DNA from: a virus
DNA length: 58,007 bases
Strand: one strand, 5' to 3'
Virus record (IMG/VR): IMGVR_UViG_3300010370_000041
Coordinates: 1 to 58,007 of that record
In this document: in pieces, positions 17,006 to 25,459 of the stretch
Layout of the letters: each line of letters starts with the position of its first letter
Numbering within the stretch: the first letter of the stretch is position 1
The notes under the pieces: generated by a model
The model's database searches: none
What the model was told of the DNA's origin: nothing
What the model saw: the letters and a program-made list of their open reading frames with translations, nothing else
Made by a program: the position numbers and the translations under genes

Positions 17006-17410
17006 ATGAAAAGCAAAAATCAATCACCTTTTAGCAAAAACGGTAAGCCTAGAATGCCTGGCCAGATAGGCGAAACAAAAGTTACTTTGATTGATAAGAA
17101 GTATGACTGGGGCCTATATGTTTGGAAAAGATCAAATGGTAGATGGTTTACTGATGGAGATGGAAATATTTTAAATATACCATCTATGAAGGGTGATATT
17201 TCTAAAATTGCAGAATTAAAGCAAGCAGCAGCATACTACGGTGAACCAGAGGGAGAGGCTATATTTTTCCCAGGTCTTGCCAGAGTTACTGACGAAGAAT
17301 ATTCTGAGCAAAAGCAGAGAATGCTTGAAGGTTGGATTCCTAACCTTAATGATATGGGTTCAGTCTATGATGCCCAGCAAACTATTAAAAAGTATGGAGC
17401 ACAAGATTAA
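17006..17410 (+). CDS. Conserved hypothetical protein preceding the portal
   Basis: This 134-residue protein is not one I can assign. The N-terminus is basic (KSKNQSPFSKNGKPR), a central part has GLYVWKRSNGRWFTDGDGN, which looks like a small beta domain, and the C-terminal 60 residues are helical and charged. ATG 17006 is chosen over GTG 17000 because the -10 box lies seven bases upstream. It overlaps the portal start by one base (TAATG), so it is translated with it and may be a minor head component or packaging accessory (inference). Confidence 0.7.
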   Translation: MKSKNQSPFSKNGKPRMPGQIGETKVTLIDKKYDWGLYVWKRSNGRWFTDGDGNILNIPSMKGDISKIAELKQAAAYYGEPEGEAIFFPGLARVTDEEYSEQKQRMLEGWIPNLNDMGSVYDAQQTIKKYGAQD

Positions 17411-18996
17411 TGAGCGATCAAGAATTTTTTATTAATGCAAGAATTGATAACCCAACAGATATCCTGCAGCAATTTAAGGAAGAAGATCCTTTTAATAAAT
17501 CATGGAATGAGTTAAAGAATTTAATTGGGCTTGATAATAACTTCAAGCGTAGGGCAGGAAGATTGGCAGAAAAAGCAGTTGCTCCAGAAAATATGAATGG
17601 GTATTTGAATAATGCCAAAGCACAGCCTTCAGGTGTAGACGGAGCACAATCAAAAGAGATTAACCCAGGATCAGTTTATAGAAATGCCTACGGACTATTT
17701 GATGTAATCACACCACCATGGAATCTTTATGAGTTAGCAAACTACTATGACACTTCGTTTGCAAATCATGCTGCGATTGATGCAAAGGTAGAAAACATTG
17801 TTGGCCTTGGTTATGACTTTGAGGTTTCTCCATCGACGATGCTTCGTCTAGAGTCTAATCAAGATAAGGATCAGGTATCAAGAGCAAGAAACAGAATTGA
17901 AAGAGCAAAGATAGAATTACATAATTGGATTGAATCTTTAAATGATAATGATTCTTTTACAACTACCATGACTAAAGTTTATACTGATATGCAAGCAACA
18001 GGAAACGGATATCTAGAAATAGGTAGAACAACTCGTGGAGAAATTGGATATGTTGGACATATTCCAGCAACCACAATGCGTGTTCGTCGTTTGCGTGATG
18101 GATATATTCAGATCATTGGTCAGAAGGTAGTTTACTTCCGTAACTTTGGGGCAAAGAATCCAAACCCAATTACTGCTGACGCTAGACCTAATGAGATTAT
18201 TCACTTTAAGCAATACTCACCTCTAAATACATTCTATGGAGTACCAGATGTACTATCTGCAATCAACTCCTTGCATGGAGATCAGTTAGCATCACAATAT
18301 AACATTGATTATTTTAGCAATAAGGCTGTTCCAAGATATGTTGTTACATTGAAGGGTGCTCGTCTTTCTGCTGATGCTGAAGACAAAATGTTTAGATTCC
18401 TTCAGACAAACTTGAAGGGTCAGTCGCATAGAACTCTTTATATTCCACTTCCAGGAGATAGCGATAGCAATAAGGTAGAGTTCAAGATGGAGCCAATTGA
18501 AAACGGCGTACAAGAGGGATCATTTGAAAAGTACCGTAAGCAGAACCGTGATGATATTTTGGTAGCGCACCAAGTTCCGCTATCTAAGATTGGTGGAGGA
18601 GAGTCTGGCGGTATTGCAGCAGCATTGGCACAGGATCGAACATTTAAAGAGCAGGTAGCAAGACCTGCACAGCGAGAACTTGAAAAAACATTAAACAAGA
18701 TTATTAAAGAAAAGACTGATATTTTAGTACTTAAGTTTAATGAATTAACCCTAACTGACGAAAACGTACAATCTCAAATACTTGAAAGATACGTTAAGAA
18801 TCAGGTTATGCTTCCAAATGAAGCAAGAAATATTTTAGGACTTCCACAACGGGAAGGAGGAGATGAGCCTTTCCAGCCAAAGCCACAGGATACAGCAAAC
18901 AGAGCAAGGGACGGAGAAAGAATGAATAATCAATCCGACAGTACTGCAACAGTTTCTGGTAGAAATCCAAAGGGCGAGGGCAGGGCAACCGAATAA
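17410..18996 (+). CDS. Portal protein
   Basis: This 528-residue protein forms the dodecameric ring at the capsid vertex through which DNA is packaged and ejected. Portal-family features are ANHAAIDAKVENIVGLGYDF near residue 117, ATGNGYLEIGRT near 198, PATTMRVRRLRDGY near 220, and the clip/stem segment IIHFKQYSPLNTFYGVPDV near 258 followed by SAINSLHGDQLASQYN. Length and order fit HK97/PBSX-like portals. The C-terminal tail is polar and probably disordered. It is coupled to the preceding gene by a one-base overlap and followed by protease and capsid genes in canonical order. Confidence 0.92.
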   Translation: MSDQEFFINARIDNPTDILQQFKEEDPFNKSWNELKNLIGLDNNFKRRAGRLAEKAVAPENMNGYLNNAKAQPSGVDGAQSKEINPGSVYRNAYGLFDVITPPWNLYELANYYDTSFANHAAIDAKVENIVGLGYDFEVSPSTMLRLESNQDKDQVSRARNRIERAKIELHNWIESLNDNDSFTTTMTKVYTDMQATGNGYLEIGRTTRGEIGYVGHIPATTMRVRRLRDGYIQIIGQKVVYFRNFGAKNPNPITADARPNEIIHFKQYSPLNTFYGVPDVLSAINSLHGDQLASQYNIDYFSNKAVPRYVVTLKGARLSADAEDKMFRFLQTNLKGQSHRTLYIPLPGDSDSNKVEFKMEPIENGVQEGSFEKYRKQNRDDILVAHQVPLSKIGGGESGGIAAALAQDRTFKEQVARPAQRELEKTLNKIIKEKTDILVLKFNELTLTDENVQSQILERYVKNQVMLPNEARNILGLPQREGGDEPFQPKPQDTANRARDGERMNNQSDSTATVSGRNPKGEGRATE

Positions 18997-18997
18997 G

Positions 18998-19040
18998 TTA
19001 TACACAACTTTATCCACAGTTTATTAACATTTGTGTAAAA
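18998..19040 (+). promoter_or_regulatory. Cluster of three DnaA-box-like 9-mers
   Basis: TTATACACA (18998-19006), TTATCCACA (19010-19018, the exact consensus) and, on the other strand, TTTTACACA (19032-19040) all match TTWTNCACA within 43 AT-rich bases between portal and protease. DnaA boxes mark replication origins and DnaA-regulated promoters. The cluster ends eight bases before the protease -10 box. Confidence 0.55.
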
Positions 19041-19047
19041 AAGGCCA

Positions 19048-19053
19048 TATAAT
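19048..19053 (+). promoter_or_regulatory. -10 box of the protease-capsid operon
   Basis: TATAAT ends ten bases before ATG 19064, with no Shine-Dalgarno sequence between, suggesting a leaderless or nearly leaderless mRNA. The third DnaA-like box lies where a -35 element would be. Confidence 0.5.
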
Positions 19054-19063
19054 ATATTCTAGT

Positions 19064-20434
19064 ATGACTATATCTAAAGCCCATTGGGACACCAATGGCG
19101 ACTCAGTAAGACTTTCCCTTCCATTTGCGAAGGTTGATAAGGAGAGACGTATCGTCTCAGGTTTTGCATCCCTTGATAATTTAGATAAGCAAGGAGATAT
19201 AGTAACATCAGAAGCATCAATGAAAGCATTTGCAAATTTCCGTGGAAACATTCGTGAAATGCATCAACCACTCGCTGTTGGCAAGATGGTAAATTTTAAA
19301 GAAGATCGTTATTTTGATCCTACATCTAAAAAGTTTTATAATGGCGTTTTTGTTTCTGCATATGTTTCTAAGGGCGCACAAGATACATGGGAAAAAGTTT
19401 TGGACGGTACACTAACAGGATTCTCTATTGGTGGTCGTATGAATAAGTGGGATGACGGTTATGATGAGAAGTCAGATTCCACAATTAGAATTATTAAAGA
19501 TTATGATCTTGTAGAGTTGTCACTTGTTGACTCTCCAGCAAATCAATTTGCAAACATTATGCATGTTGAAAAGGTTGATGGCGTTGCTGTTGTTAAAGGT
19601 CAAGATGTTGAGTTAGAAAATGTTTTTTATGATCAAGAGTCTGGAATTGTAATGGTTTCAGATCAAGAATCTGCTGTAAGTCCAGTTACTGGCGATCAGA
19701 TGAAAAATATAGGTTTCGTTGAAAAACAAGACAACGAAAAAATGGATATAGTCAAATTCTTAGTTGATAGTGCTAAAGGCATGAATACTTCTAAGATAAC
19801 AGAGGAGGTAAATCCTATGGCAAAGAAAACAAAGGCTGTTGAAGAAACAGTTGAAGTTACTAAGTCAGAAGAGATCGCTCCTATTGCTGAAGAAACTCCA
19901 GCAGTTGAAACTGAAAAGGCTGATGTTGTTGATGAAACAACTGAAAAGACTGATGTTGTAGAAACAACAGAAGTTGCTGAAACAGAAAAGGCTGCCGCAT
20001 CATCTGGAGCATCTAAAGAGGAAGAAGATTCCGAAGAAGATGCAAAAGAAGATGAAGAAGAGATGAAGGCAAAGAAGAAGTCAGATGAAGTAGTTGTTGA
20101 CGCAATTGCTGAAATTAAAGAAACTATTACATCGGCCTTTAGCGATCTTTCAAATACTCTTAAGTCCTTGCAGGCTGAAGTAGAAGTACTAAAGTCTACT
20201 GCAATTGACAAGGAGACAGTAAAAAGTTCGTTTGATGCAGTCGCCAGAGATATCGCTGCAACTAATGAACGATTCAGTGAGTTTGGAAAGCGTGTTGACG
20301 CAGTAGAAGCAGATACAGCATTCCGAAAGTCTGGCGATCTAGGCGAGATCGTTCAGGATCGACCACAGGAAACTATGGTTGAAAAATCCTTATGGGGCGG
20401 ACGTTTCCTCAAAACAGCCGACTTATTTAATTAA
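19064..20434 (+). CDS. Prohead protease fused to a scaffold-like domain
   Basis: This 456-residue protein starts at ATG 19064; an in-frame TTG at 19031 would put the -10 box inside the gene and is rejected. The N-terminal half is an S78/HK97-type prohead protease: FASLDNLDKQGDIV, H67 (REMHQPL), S121 (GFSIGG) and E151 in DLVELSLVDSPANQ. It cleaves scaffold and capsid termini during maturation. From about residue 252 a Glu/Lys/Val-rich acidic stretch and a predicted coiled coil (about 345-425) form a scaffold-like region. An internal in-frame ATG with a strong ribosome binding site may produce that region separately. Confidence 0.9.
   Translation: MTISKAHWDTNGDSVRLSLPFAKVDKERRIVSGFASLDNLDKQGDIVTSEASMKAFANFRGNIREMHQPLAVGKMVNFKEDRYFDPTSKKFYNGVFVSAYVSKGAQDTWEKVLDGTLTGFSIGGRMNKWDDGYDEKSDSTIRIIKDYDLVELSLVDSPANQFANIMHVEKVDGVAVVKGQDVELENVFYDQESGIVMVSDQESAVSPVTGDQMKNIGFVEKQDNEKMDIVKFLVDSAKGMNTSKITEEVNPMAKKTKAVEETVEVTKSEEIAPIAEETPAVETEKADVVDETTEKTDVVETTEVAETEKAAASSGASKEEEDSEEDAKEDEEEMKAKKKSDEVVVDAIAEIKETITSAFSDLSNTLKSLQAEVEVLKSTAIDKETVKSSFDAVARDIAATNERFSEFGKRVDAVEADTAFRKSGDLGEIVQDRPQETMVEKSLWGGRFLKTADLFN
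19803..19808 (+). promoter_or_regulatory. Internal Shine-Dalgarno site for a nested scaffold start
   Basis: AGGAGG lies eight bases before ATG 19817, which is in frame with the protease gene. This is one of the best ribosome binding sites in the window although it is inside a gene. Confidence 0.65.
19817..20434 (+). CDS. Nested scaffolding protein (internal start within protease gene)
   Basis: ATG 19817 is in frame with the protease (codon 252) and preceded by AGGAGG at ideal spacing. Translation from it gives a 205-residue acidic protein (MAKKTKAVEE...) with a Glu-rich disordered N-terminal part and a helical, coiled-coil-like C-terminal part, as expected of a capsid scaffold. Phage lambda encodes its scaffold Nu3 the same way inside protease gene C. 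The start site is seen directly; use of it is inferred. Confidence 0.65.
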   Translation: MAKKTKAVEETVEVTKSEEIAPIAEETPAVETEKADVVDETTEKTDVVETTEVAETEKAAASSGASKEEEDSEEDAKEDEEEMKAKKKSDEVVVDAIAEIKETITSAFSDLSNTLKSLQAEVEVLKSTAIDKETVKSSFDAVARDIAATNERFSEFGKRVDAVEADTAFRKSGDLGEIVQDRPQETMVEKSLWGGRFLKTADLFN

Positions 20435-20457
20435 GTACAAAACTCGGAGGTGACAAT

Positions 20458-21600
20458 ATGTCGGAAGAAATAAAGAAAAACCAGCCAGGAGAATCAGGCC
20501 AACTCGGTGGAACAACACCAGGTCTTTATCAGTCACAAGGTGCTTATGCATCTGGTTCTGATGCAGGCTCAAATATCCCTGGCAATTATACTGATGGTGG
20601 TGTTCTTGGAAACATTCCAAACGCTAACCTAGGTCTTACAACAGGACCAAATGCAGTAAATCCTTCAGGTGAGGCTGGAAGCGGTATCCTACGCCCTGAA
20701 CAGGCACAGCGTTTCATTGATTACGTTTGGGACGCCACAGTTCTCGCCCAGGATGGTCGTCGTGTCACAATGAGAGCAAACACCATGGAACTCGAAAAGA
20801 TTAACGTGGGTGAACGAGTAATTCGTTCTGCTGCTCAAGGTGTCGGTGACTACACCAATAGTGGTGCTACATTCAGCAAAGTTGAACTTACAACCAAGAA
20901 GATTCGTCTAGATTGGGAAGTTACTGCTGAAGCACTCGAAGATAATATTGAAGGGGCTGCGCTTGAAGATCATCTAGTTCGCTTGATGACCAACGCATTC
21001 GCTAACGATATTGAAGACCTCGCTATTAATGGTGATGGTTCAACTGGTAACTTCCTTTCAATTATGAAGGGATTCGTCAAGAAGCACAAGGACAATGGAG
21101 ATTCGCATGAAGTTGCGTTGACTGTTGCTGATAATGCTTGGACACCAGAAAAGATGCAAGAGATTATTCTAGGCATGCCACGTAAGTATCGTGCCCTTAA
21201 GAATAACCTTAAGTTCTATGTAGGTACAGACACATTTGCTGGTATCGTTAAGCATAACGGTACTCTTGCTGATGCAATTGCTGAAGCAATGGGTAATCGT
21301 GTTGCTGGTACTGCTGCAAACCGTCAAGCATACCTTGATGGAAACGGCCAGACATTCGGCGGAGCACGTACAACACGTGTTCTCGGAATTGATGTCCAAG
21401 AAGTTCCTTACTATCCAGAAGGATATGTCGATTTGACATTCCCACAGAACCGTGTATGGGGCTTCCAGCGTGATATCGTCGTCAACCGTGAATACAAGGC
21501 GAAGAAGGACACAATTGAATACACAGTATTCGTCCGCTTCGGTATTCAATGGGAAGAAGAAGACGCAATTGCGTGGGCAGATGCTGCTTCAGACTCATAA
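20458..21600 (+). CDS. Major capsid protein
   Basis: This 380-residue protein builds the icosahedral shell. The first 80 residues are Gly/Ser/Pro/Gln-rich and resemble a delta domain or propeptide removed by the protease. The rest has HK97-fold features: LRPEQAQRFIDYVWD, RVIRSAAQGVGDYTNSGATFSKVELTTKKIRLDWEVT (E-loop and spine helix region), EDLAINGDGS, and a C-terminal FVRFGIQWEEEDA strand. GGAGG precedes ATG 20458. Codon use is visibly richer in C-ending codons than in neighbours, as expected for the most highly expressed gene. The position after protease and scaffold is canonical. Confidence 0.93.
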   Translation: MSEEIKKNQPGESGQLGGTTPGLYQSQGAYASGSDAGSNIPGNYTDGGVLGNIPNANLGLTTGPNAVNPSGEAGSGILRPEQAQRFIDYVWDATVLAQDGRRVTMRANTMELEKINVGERVIRSAAQGVGDYTNSGATFSKVELTTKKIRLDWEVTAEALEDNIEGAALEDHLVRLMTNAFANDIEDLAINGDGSTGNFLSIMKGFVKKHKDNGDSHEVALTVADNAWTPEKMQEIILGMPRKYRALKNNLKFYVGTDTFAGIVKHNGTLADAIAEAMGNRVAGTAANRQAYLDGNGQTFGGARTTRVLGIDVQEVPYYPEGYVDLTFPQNRVWGFQRDIVVNREYKAKKDTIEYTVFVRFGIQWEEEDAIAWADAASDS

Positions 21601-21620
21601 TCTGTAAACAGTAACCTTTG

Positions 21621-21662
21621 AGAGGGGGCAGGGGCTAGATCTCCTCCCCCTCTTAACTTTTT
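21621..21662 (+). terminator. GC-rich rho-independent terminator after the capsid gene
   Basis: AGAGGGGG (21621-21628) pairs perfectly with CCCCCTCT (21646-21653), and AGG/CCT extend the stem across a one-base bulge. TAACTTTTT follows. It is the strongest stem in the window and would trim or limit read-through after the abundant capsid message. Confidence 0.85.
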
Positions 21663-21672
21663 AGTATTCTGT

Positions 21673-21678
21673 TATAAT
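21673..21678 (+). promoter_or_regulatory. Extended -10 promoter after the capsid terminator
   Basis: TGT-TATAAT lies 20 bases before ATG 21698, directly after the terminator T-run. AAGGAGG is at about 21685. It restarts transcription for the connector genes. Confidence 0.6.
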
Positions 21679-21697
21679 AGTAACAAGGAGGTAAATA

Positions 21698-22174
21698 ATG
21701 GAAGAAAATAATTTTAATAATGAAACTTATGAAGCACCAATAGAAAATATTGTTGCTCCAGAAGCACCAGTAGAGGTATCAATTGAAGAACCAGTCGTAG
21801 AGGCTTTTATGCCAGAAACCAAGGTTGAAGAAATTGCTCAAGAAAATAGTATTGAGGCATCTATCTCTGCTCCTGAACCAGAAGTTACTGCTATCACTTC
21901 AAGTGATTTAGCAAGTTCTTCTACAGAGCAGGCTTTAGGCTCTGTGGCTAATGGCATTATTGGTGTAACAACAACAGTAAAGCAAGAAAAGCCAAATAAA
22001 CAACCATACAATAAGGTTTGTATTTATTCTCAAAAGAACATTCATGTTCCAGGTTTGGGCAAACTACTTCGTGGATATCAGATGCTTGATAAGACTATTG
22101 CTGACCAATGGTTAGATAAGCCATATGCAAGAATCGCAACTCCAGAAGAAGTTGCAAGGGAGTTTCGTAAGTAA
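21698..22174 (+). CDS. Hypothetical capsid-adjacent protein
   Basis: This 158-residue protein has two parts: residues 1-95 are acidic, Glu/Ala/Pro-rich and probably disordered; residues 105-158 (KVCIYSQKNIHVPGLGKL, ATPEEVAREFRK) look folded. The short folded part resembles small proteins found beside capsid genes in actinophages, but I cannot name it. It has a strong AAGGAGG site and overlaps the next gene by one base. A head or connector accessory role is inferred from position only. Confidence 0.65.
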   Translation: MEENNFNNETYEAPIENIVAPEAPVEVSIEEPVVEAFMPETKVEEIAQENSIEASISAPEPEVTAITSSDLASSSTEQALGSVANGIIGVTTTVKQEKPNKQPYNKVCIYSQKNIHVPGLGKLLRGYQMLDKTIADQWLDKPYARIATPEEVAREFRK

Positions 22175-23094
22175 TGCAAGTTTTGAGAGTTCCACCTTAT
22201 CCTTTAACAACCAAATGGGATTTACCCATTGCTAATTACGATTATGTAGTTTATGTTGAGGATCTGGTGGATCACTCATTTGAAGAAATAGAACTATCTT
22301 CAGATTCAAATGGTAGACTTATTTATGAACTTCCTATATCAAAAATACAATTTGATAGAGATTTTTTAATTAGATTTTATGATACAGAAAAAGAACATAT
22401 TTTATTTGAAAGTGATTTAACAATCACACGCCCATATGTTAACCCAGCAGACATGGGGACCACAGCAACTGAGATTAATGAATATACAATGTACGAACTT
22501 GTTGCTAGATCTATAATTGATACATATGTTGGTGATGGTTTTTATAACCATAAGTTAGTAATTAACACAACTGGAAATGGTGCAGATTATTTTCCTATTT
22601 GGCACGATGCCAATAGAGTATTGAAGGTTTATGAGAATGATATTTTAGTTTATGATATTGATAATGAAAATAATTATGAACAAAAATATAAAATCTTGTT
22701 AGATAACTCTGCTATTTATAAAATTGATAAGGCAACCGAGGGCGAAGAAAGAAACAGAACAGAAAACAATATTACAAAGATTGCAACCGCACATGGAGAT
22801 CTTGGATATGTTGCCTATGTTCCAACAGATTTTCCAAAAGGCGTAGATTATACTTTCATTTTAGATGTCGGCTATCGTGCAGTGCCAGCAGATGTTGAAG
22901 TGGCAACAAAGATGTTGATAGATGATATCAAGTGTGGTAAGTTAGATTACTACAAGAGATATATCTCAGCATATAATACAGATCAATTTAGAATTCAATT
23001 TGATAAGAATATGATGTCTGGAACTGGTAATCTTATTGTCGATAAGATACTTGAGAAGTATATTAACTCAATCACTAAGCCAGGAGTTCTATAA
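22174..23094 (+). CDS. Putative head-tail connector/adaptor protein
   Basis: This 306-residue protein has a beta-rich N-terminal part (WDLPIANYDYVVYVEDLVD, ELPISKIQFDRDFLIRFYD) and a helical C-terminal part with VPADVEVATKMLIDDIKCG, a phrase style seen in gp6/gp15-like adaptors that sit under the portal. It overlaps both neighbours by one base. Its order after the capsid gene and before a small stopper-like protein supports a neck role. The family assignment is tentative. Confidence 0.65.
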   Translation: MQVLRVPPYPLTTKWDLPIANYDYVVYVEDLVDHSFEEIELSSDSNGRLIYELPISKIQFDRDFLIRFYDTEKEHILFESDLTITRPYVNPADMGTTATEINEYTMYELVARSIIDTYVGDGFYNHKLVINTTGNGADYFPIWHDANRVLKVYENDILVYDIDNENNYEQKYKILLDNSAIYKIDKATEGEERNRTENNITKIATAHGDLGYVAYVPTDFPKGVDYTFILDVGYRAVPADVEVATKMLIDDIKCGKLDYYKRYISAYNTDQFRIQFDKNMMSGTGNLIVDKILEKYINSITKPGVL

Positions 23095-23540
23095 TGATTT
23101 GCGAAGAAACAGACTTCGCATTTCCGATGCAAGCAGATGTATATCATCCAATTGTTGAGCAAGGTGCATACGGAGAAGTCAAAAAGACCTGGATTTTAGA
23201 TAGAACAATAGCCTGTTCGTTTGCTTCTGCAGGCACAGCGTTTAAAGAAGAAGTAACCCCTAACATAAATATTACTCAGGAGAAGTTACTGCTTGGTCGA
23301 TGCAAGTCTGATATTAGAATGTCAAGTATGGAAGCAAGAAACTCAATAACCAATGTTATTATTACCAACATTCGTGATAAAAACTGTAACGAAATATACA
23401 AAGAGACATCTGGTCCTCGTGCAGGCAAATCTACTATTTTTGAAATAGCAACCCAGGACCCATTTGCAGGTCCATTTGGCAATGTAGAATATTATAAGTT
23501 AGTTGTTCGTAGGTCAGAAAATCAGGCGGTAGATGTATGA
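23094..23540 (+). CDS. Putative head-closure (stopper) protein
   Basis: This 148-residue, beta-rich protein begins MICEETDFAFPMQADVYHP and contains KKTWILDRTIACSF. Small proteins of this size between adaptor and tail-completion genes usually plug the portal after packaging. No diagnostic motif is visible, so the call rests on position, size and predicted fold. It overlaps the next gene by four bases (ATGA). Confidence 0.6.
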   Translation: MICEETDFAFPMQADVYHPIVEQGAYGEVKKTWILDRTIACSFASAGTAFKEEVTPNINITQEKLLLGRCKSDIRMSSMEARNSITNVIITNIRDKNCNEIYKETSGPRAGKSTIFEIATQDPFAGPFGNVEYYKLVVRRSENQAVDV

Positions 23541-24208
23541 TCGCTTTAAAGTTTGACAATAAAGTTTTTAAAAAACAGATGAGTAACCTAGTAGATTATT
23601 CTATAGGATACCTAGATGGTATGGAATTAGGTAAGCAAGAGTTTTTGGTGAACCTAGGTCAAGATGTGCAGGATATAGCGTATCAATTTATCGATGCTAA
23701 TGCCAGAGTAAGTCCACAAACTTTACACCATGTTTACGAATGGTATCAGACAGGAAGCCCAAATGCAAGATTGTTTGATATAGACTATAGAGTTAGTAAC
23801 CTAGGTTTGTCATTTATAACTTCATTTAAACAATCAAGAACTGTAAAGAGCGGATCTACTGTTCCATTTGAAAATAAAGCAAGCATTATGGAAAATGGAA
23901 TTAGCGTGACCATTAGGCCAAGAAATTCTGAAGTATTAAGGTTTGAAGATAACGGCAACATTATTTATACCAAGAAGGAAGTTGTTGTAGATAATCCTGG
24001 CGGAATAACCCAAGGACAATTCCAAAATACATTTGAAAACTTCTTCCGTAATTATTTTACACAGTCATTTTTAAGATCAAGTAAACTAAAGCAATATTTT
24101 TCTAATCCAGTAAGTTATAAGAGAAACCTGCCTGCAGGTGTTAAGGTCGGTAAGTCTGCTGGTATTCGTGCTGGCTATCGTTGGGTAGCAAATGTGAGGT
24201 TAACATAA
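23537..24208 (+). CDS. Putative neck/tail-completion protein
   Basis: This 223-residue protein begins with a Lys/Phe-rich helix. It lies in the place usually held by HK97 gp10-like tail-completion proteins; the basic C-terminus (KVGKSAGIRAGYRWVANVRL) fits a DNA- or capsid-contacting structural protein. I recognise no specific family motif. It is four bases overlapped with the stopper gene and one base apart from the next ATG. Confidence 0.55.
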   Translation: MIALKFDNKVFKKQMSNLVDYSIGYLDGMELGKQEFLVNLGQDVQDIAYQFIDANARVSPQTLHHVYEWYQTGSPNARLFDIDYRVSNLGLSFITSFKQSRTVKSGSTVPFENKASIMENGISVTIRPRNSEVLRFEDNGNIIYTKKEVVVDNPGGITQGQFQNTFENFFRNYFTQSFLRSSKLKQYFSNPVSYKRNLPAGVKVGKSAGIRAGYRWVANVRLT

Positions 24209-24209
24209 T

Positions 24210-24770
24210 ATGGCTATTTCATATCCACCAGTATTTGTAAATGATTATTTGGCAGAAAAAGGCCTATTGTTATTTAACAATGCTGTTAATTTTTTCCCAT
24301 CAGGACCAAATACAATCGAACAGGTTCAGAATAATGGAATAGATTTCTTTTGTGTATATGACCGAATGTTTAGGATGCGTAGAAAGGCTTTCCCACATAT
24401 TAAGGATGAGCAGTTATTATATTATTTTTATTCTGGTGGAGAAAATCATCAAGCAAACCTAATAGAAAATACACAACTAGTTCAGGATCTTCTCGATAGG
24501 GGAGATGAATCTGGTCAAGAAGTCAATGCTTGGCTTCAGAGCAAATTAAACGAAGATGGACTGTATGTCAAAGGAAACAAGTCATTCCTTCCAGTCTATT
24601 TCCATGAGTTTACAATATATCAGTTAGAAGAGGCACGGGATATAGTCGATTTCGGCACGGCCAGAACATATGCGGGAAATAAGATAATCATCAGTTACTG
24701 CTACCATACCGTCGGGGAAGGTCAAAATGCAGATGGAAAACGCACATACAACGGCACAATAATTTCATAA
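24210..24770 (+). CDS. Putative tail terminator protein
   Basis: This 186-residue protein lies directly before the tail-tube gene, the standard position of the tail terminator that caps the tube and joins it to the head. LEEARDIVDFGTARTYAGNK and a Tyr-rich core suggest a mixed alpha/beta fold. The assignment depends on synteny; no catalytic or binding motif is visible. Its stop codon begins the hairpin/promoter element in front of the tube gene. Confidence 0.55.
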   Translation: MAISYPPVFVNDYLAEKGLLLFNNAVNFFPSGPNTIEQVQNNGIDFFCVYDRMFRMRRKAFPHIKDEQLLYYFYSGGENHQANLIENTQLVQDLLDRGDESGQEVNAWLQSKLNEDGLYVKGNKSFLPVYFHEFTIYQLEEARDIVDFGTARTYAGNKIIISYCYHTVGEGQNADGKRTYNGTIIS

Positions 24771-24808
24771 AAGGCTGTTATACTTATCAATGAGGAAACA
24801 CGCCTTTT
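24769..24808 (+). terminator. Hairpin spanning a -10 box before the tail-tube gene
   Basis: AAAAGGC (24769-24775) pairs with GCCTTTT (24802-24808), extended by TGT/ACA across one bulged base. The loop holds the TGT-TATACT promoter. A transcript from upstream could fold and stop at the TTTT; a transcript started within the loop could not form it. Confidence 0.4.
24779..24784 (+). promoter_or_regulatory. Extended -10 promoter of the tail-tube gene
   Basis: TGT-TATACT lies about 55 bases before ATG 24839, giving an untranslated leader that ends with an AAGAGGTGA ribosome binding site. It sits in the loop of the hairpin at 24769-24808. Confidence 0.5.
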
Positions 24809-24838
24809 AATTTCTAGAAAAATAAAGAGGTGAAATAA

Positions 24839-25441
24839 ATGGCTCTAGGTAGTTCAAGTAATATCATCGTAGGTGCAGCCCAACTTTGGGTGCATAAGGC
24901 AGGACCTTTGGGAGTTGGCGGACAGCCAGCATTCGCATCAGGTACTAAGTATGCAACCACAATGGACGCTGACACTGATTTCCGTAACGTAGGTTACACA
25001 AGCAATGGTTTGGAACTTCAATTCCAACCAGATTTTGGTGAAGTAACTGTTGATCAGATTCTTGACGTTGCTAAGTTATATAAGCAAGGCATGCAGGTAA
25101 ATCTTAATACAGCATTCGCTGAATCTACATTGGAAAATCTCGTTGTTGCAATTGCAGCATCTGAAGATGATCTCAATGCAGGTGTATTAGATCTTCGTGC
25201 AGGTAATCTCGGTGAATGCCCACTCGAAAGAGGACTAGTTGCCGTTGGCCCTGGAACAGGTGATTGCGAGGAAGGTTCTAACAAAGAAAGAATCTACGTT
25301 GCATATCGTGCACTCTCAATTGAGAGCGTAACTGTGTCAGCAAAGCGTGATGAGGCTACAATGTTTGAAGTCTCGTTCCGTTTGCTTCCAGAAGACGGTG
25401 GCTCATACGGTAAGATCATAGATCGTACTGTTTCAGTATAA
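24839..25441 (+). CDS. Major tail tube protein
   Basis: This 200-residue protein polymerises into the tail tube around the tape measure. FRNVGYTSNGLELQFQPDFG, EVTVDQILDVAKLYKQGM and a C-terminal SVTVSAKRDEATMFEVSFRLL fit tail-tube proteins of siphoviruses. Codon use is again biased towards C-ending codons, as in the capsid gene, consistent with high expression. It has its own promoter upstream and a strong terminator downstream, so it is a single-gene transcription unit. Its place before the chaperones and tape measure is canonical. Confidence 0.85.
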   Translation: MALGSSSNIIVGAAQLWVHKAGPLGVGGQPAFASGTKYATTMDADTDFRNVGYTSNGLELQFQPDFGEVTVDQILDVAKLYKQGMQVNLNTAFAESTLENLVVAIAASEDDLNAGVLDLRAGNLGECPLERGLVAVGPGTGDCEEGSNKERIYVAYRALSIESVTVSAKRDEATMFEVSFRLLPEDGGSYGKIIDRTVSV

Positions 25442-25459
25442 TACAACTTAATAACAGAT

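Noticed and set aside
19031-19063. TTG start extending the protease by 11 residues
   Set aside because: The -10 box and the third DnaA-like motif would lie inside the gene, and ATG 19064 is placed as in other leaderless genes.
19696-20211. 171-residue - strand frame, Ser-rich
   Set aside because: Complement of the Glu/Lys-rich scaffold region; low complexity.
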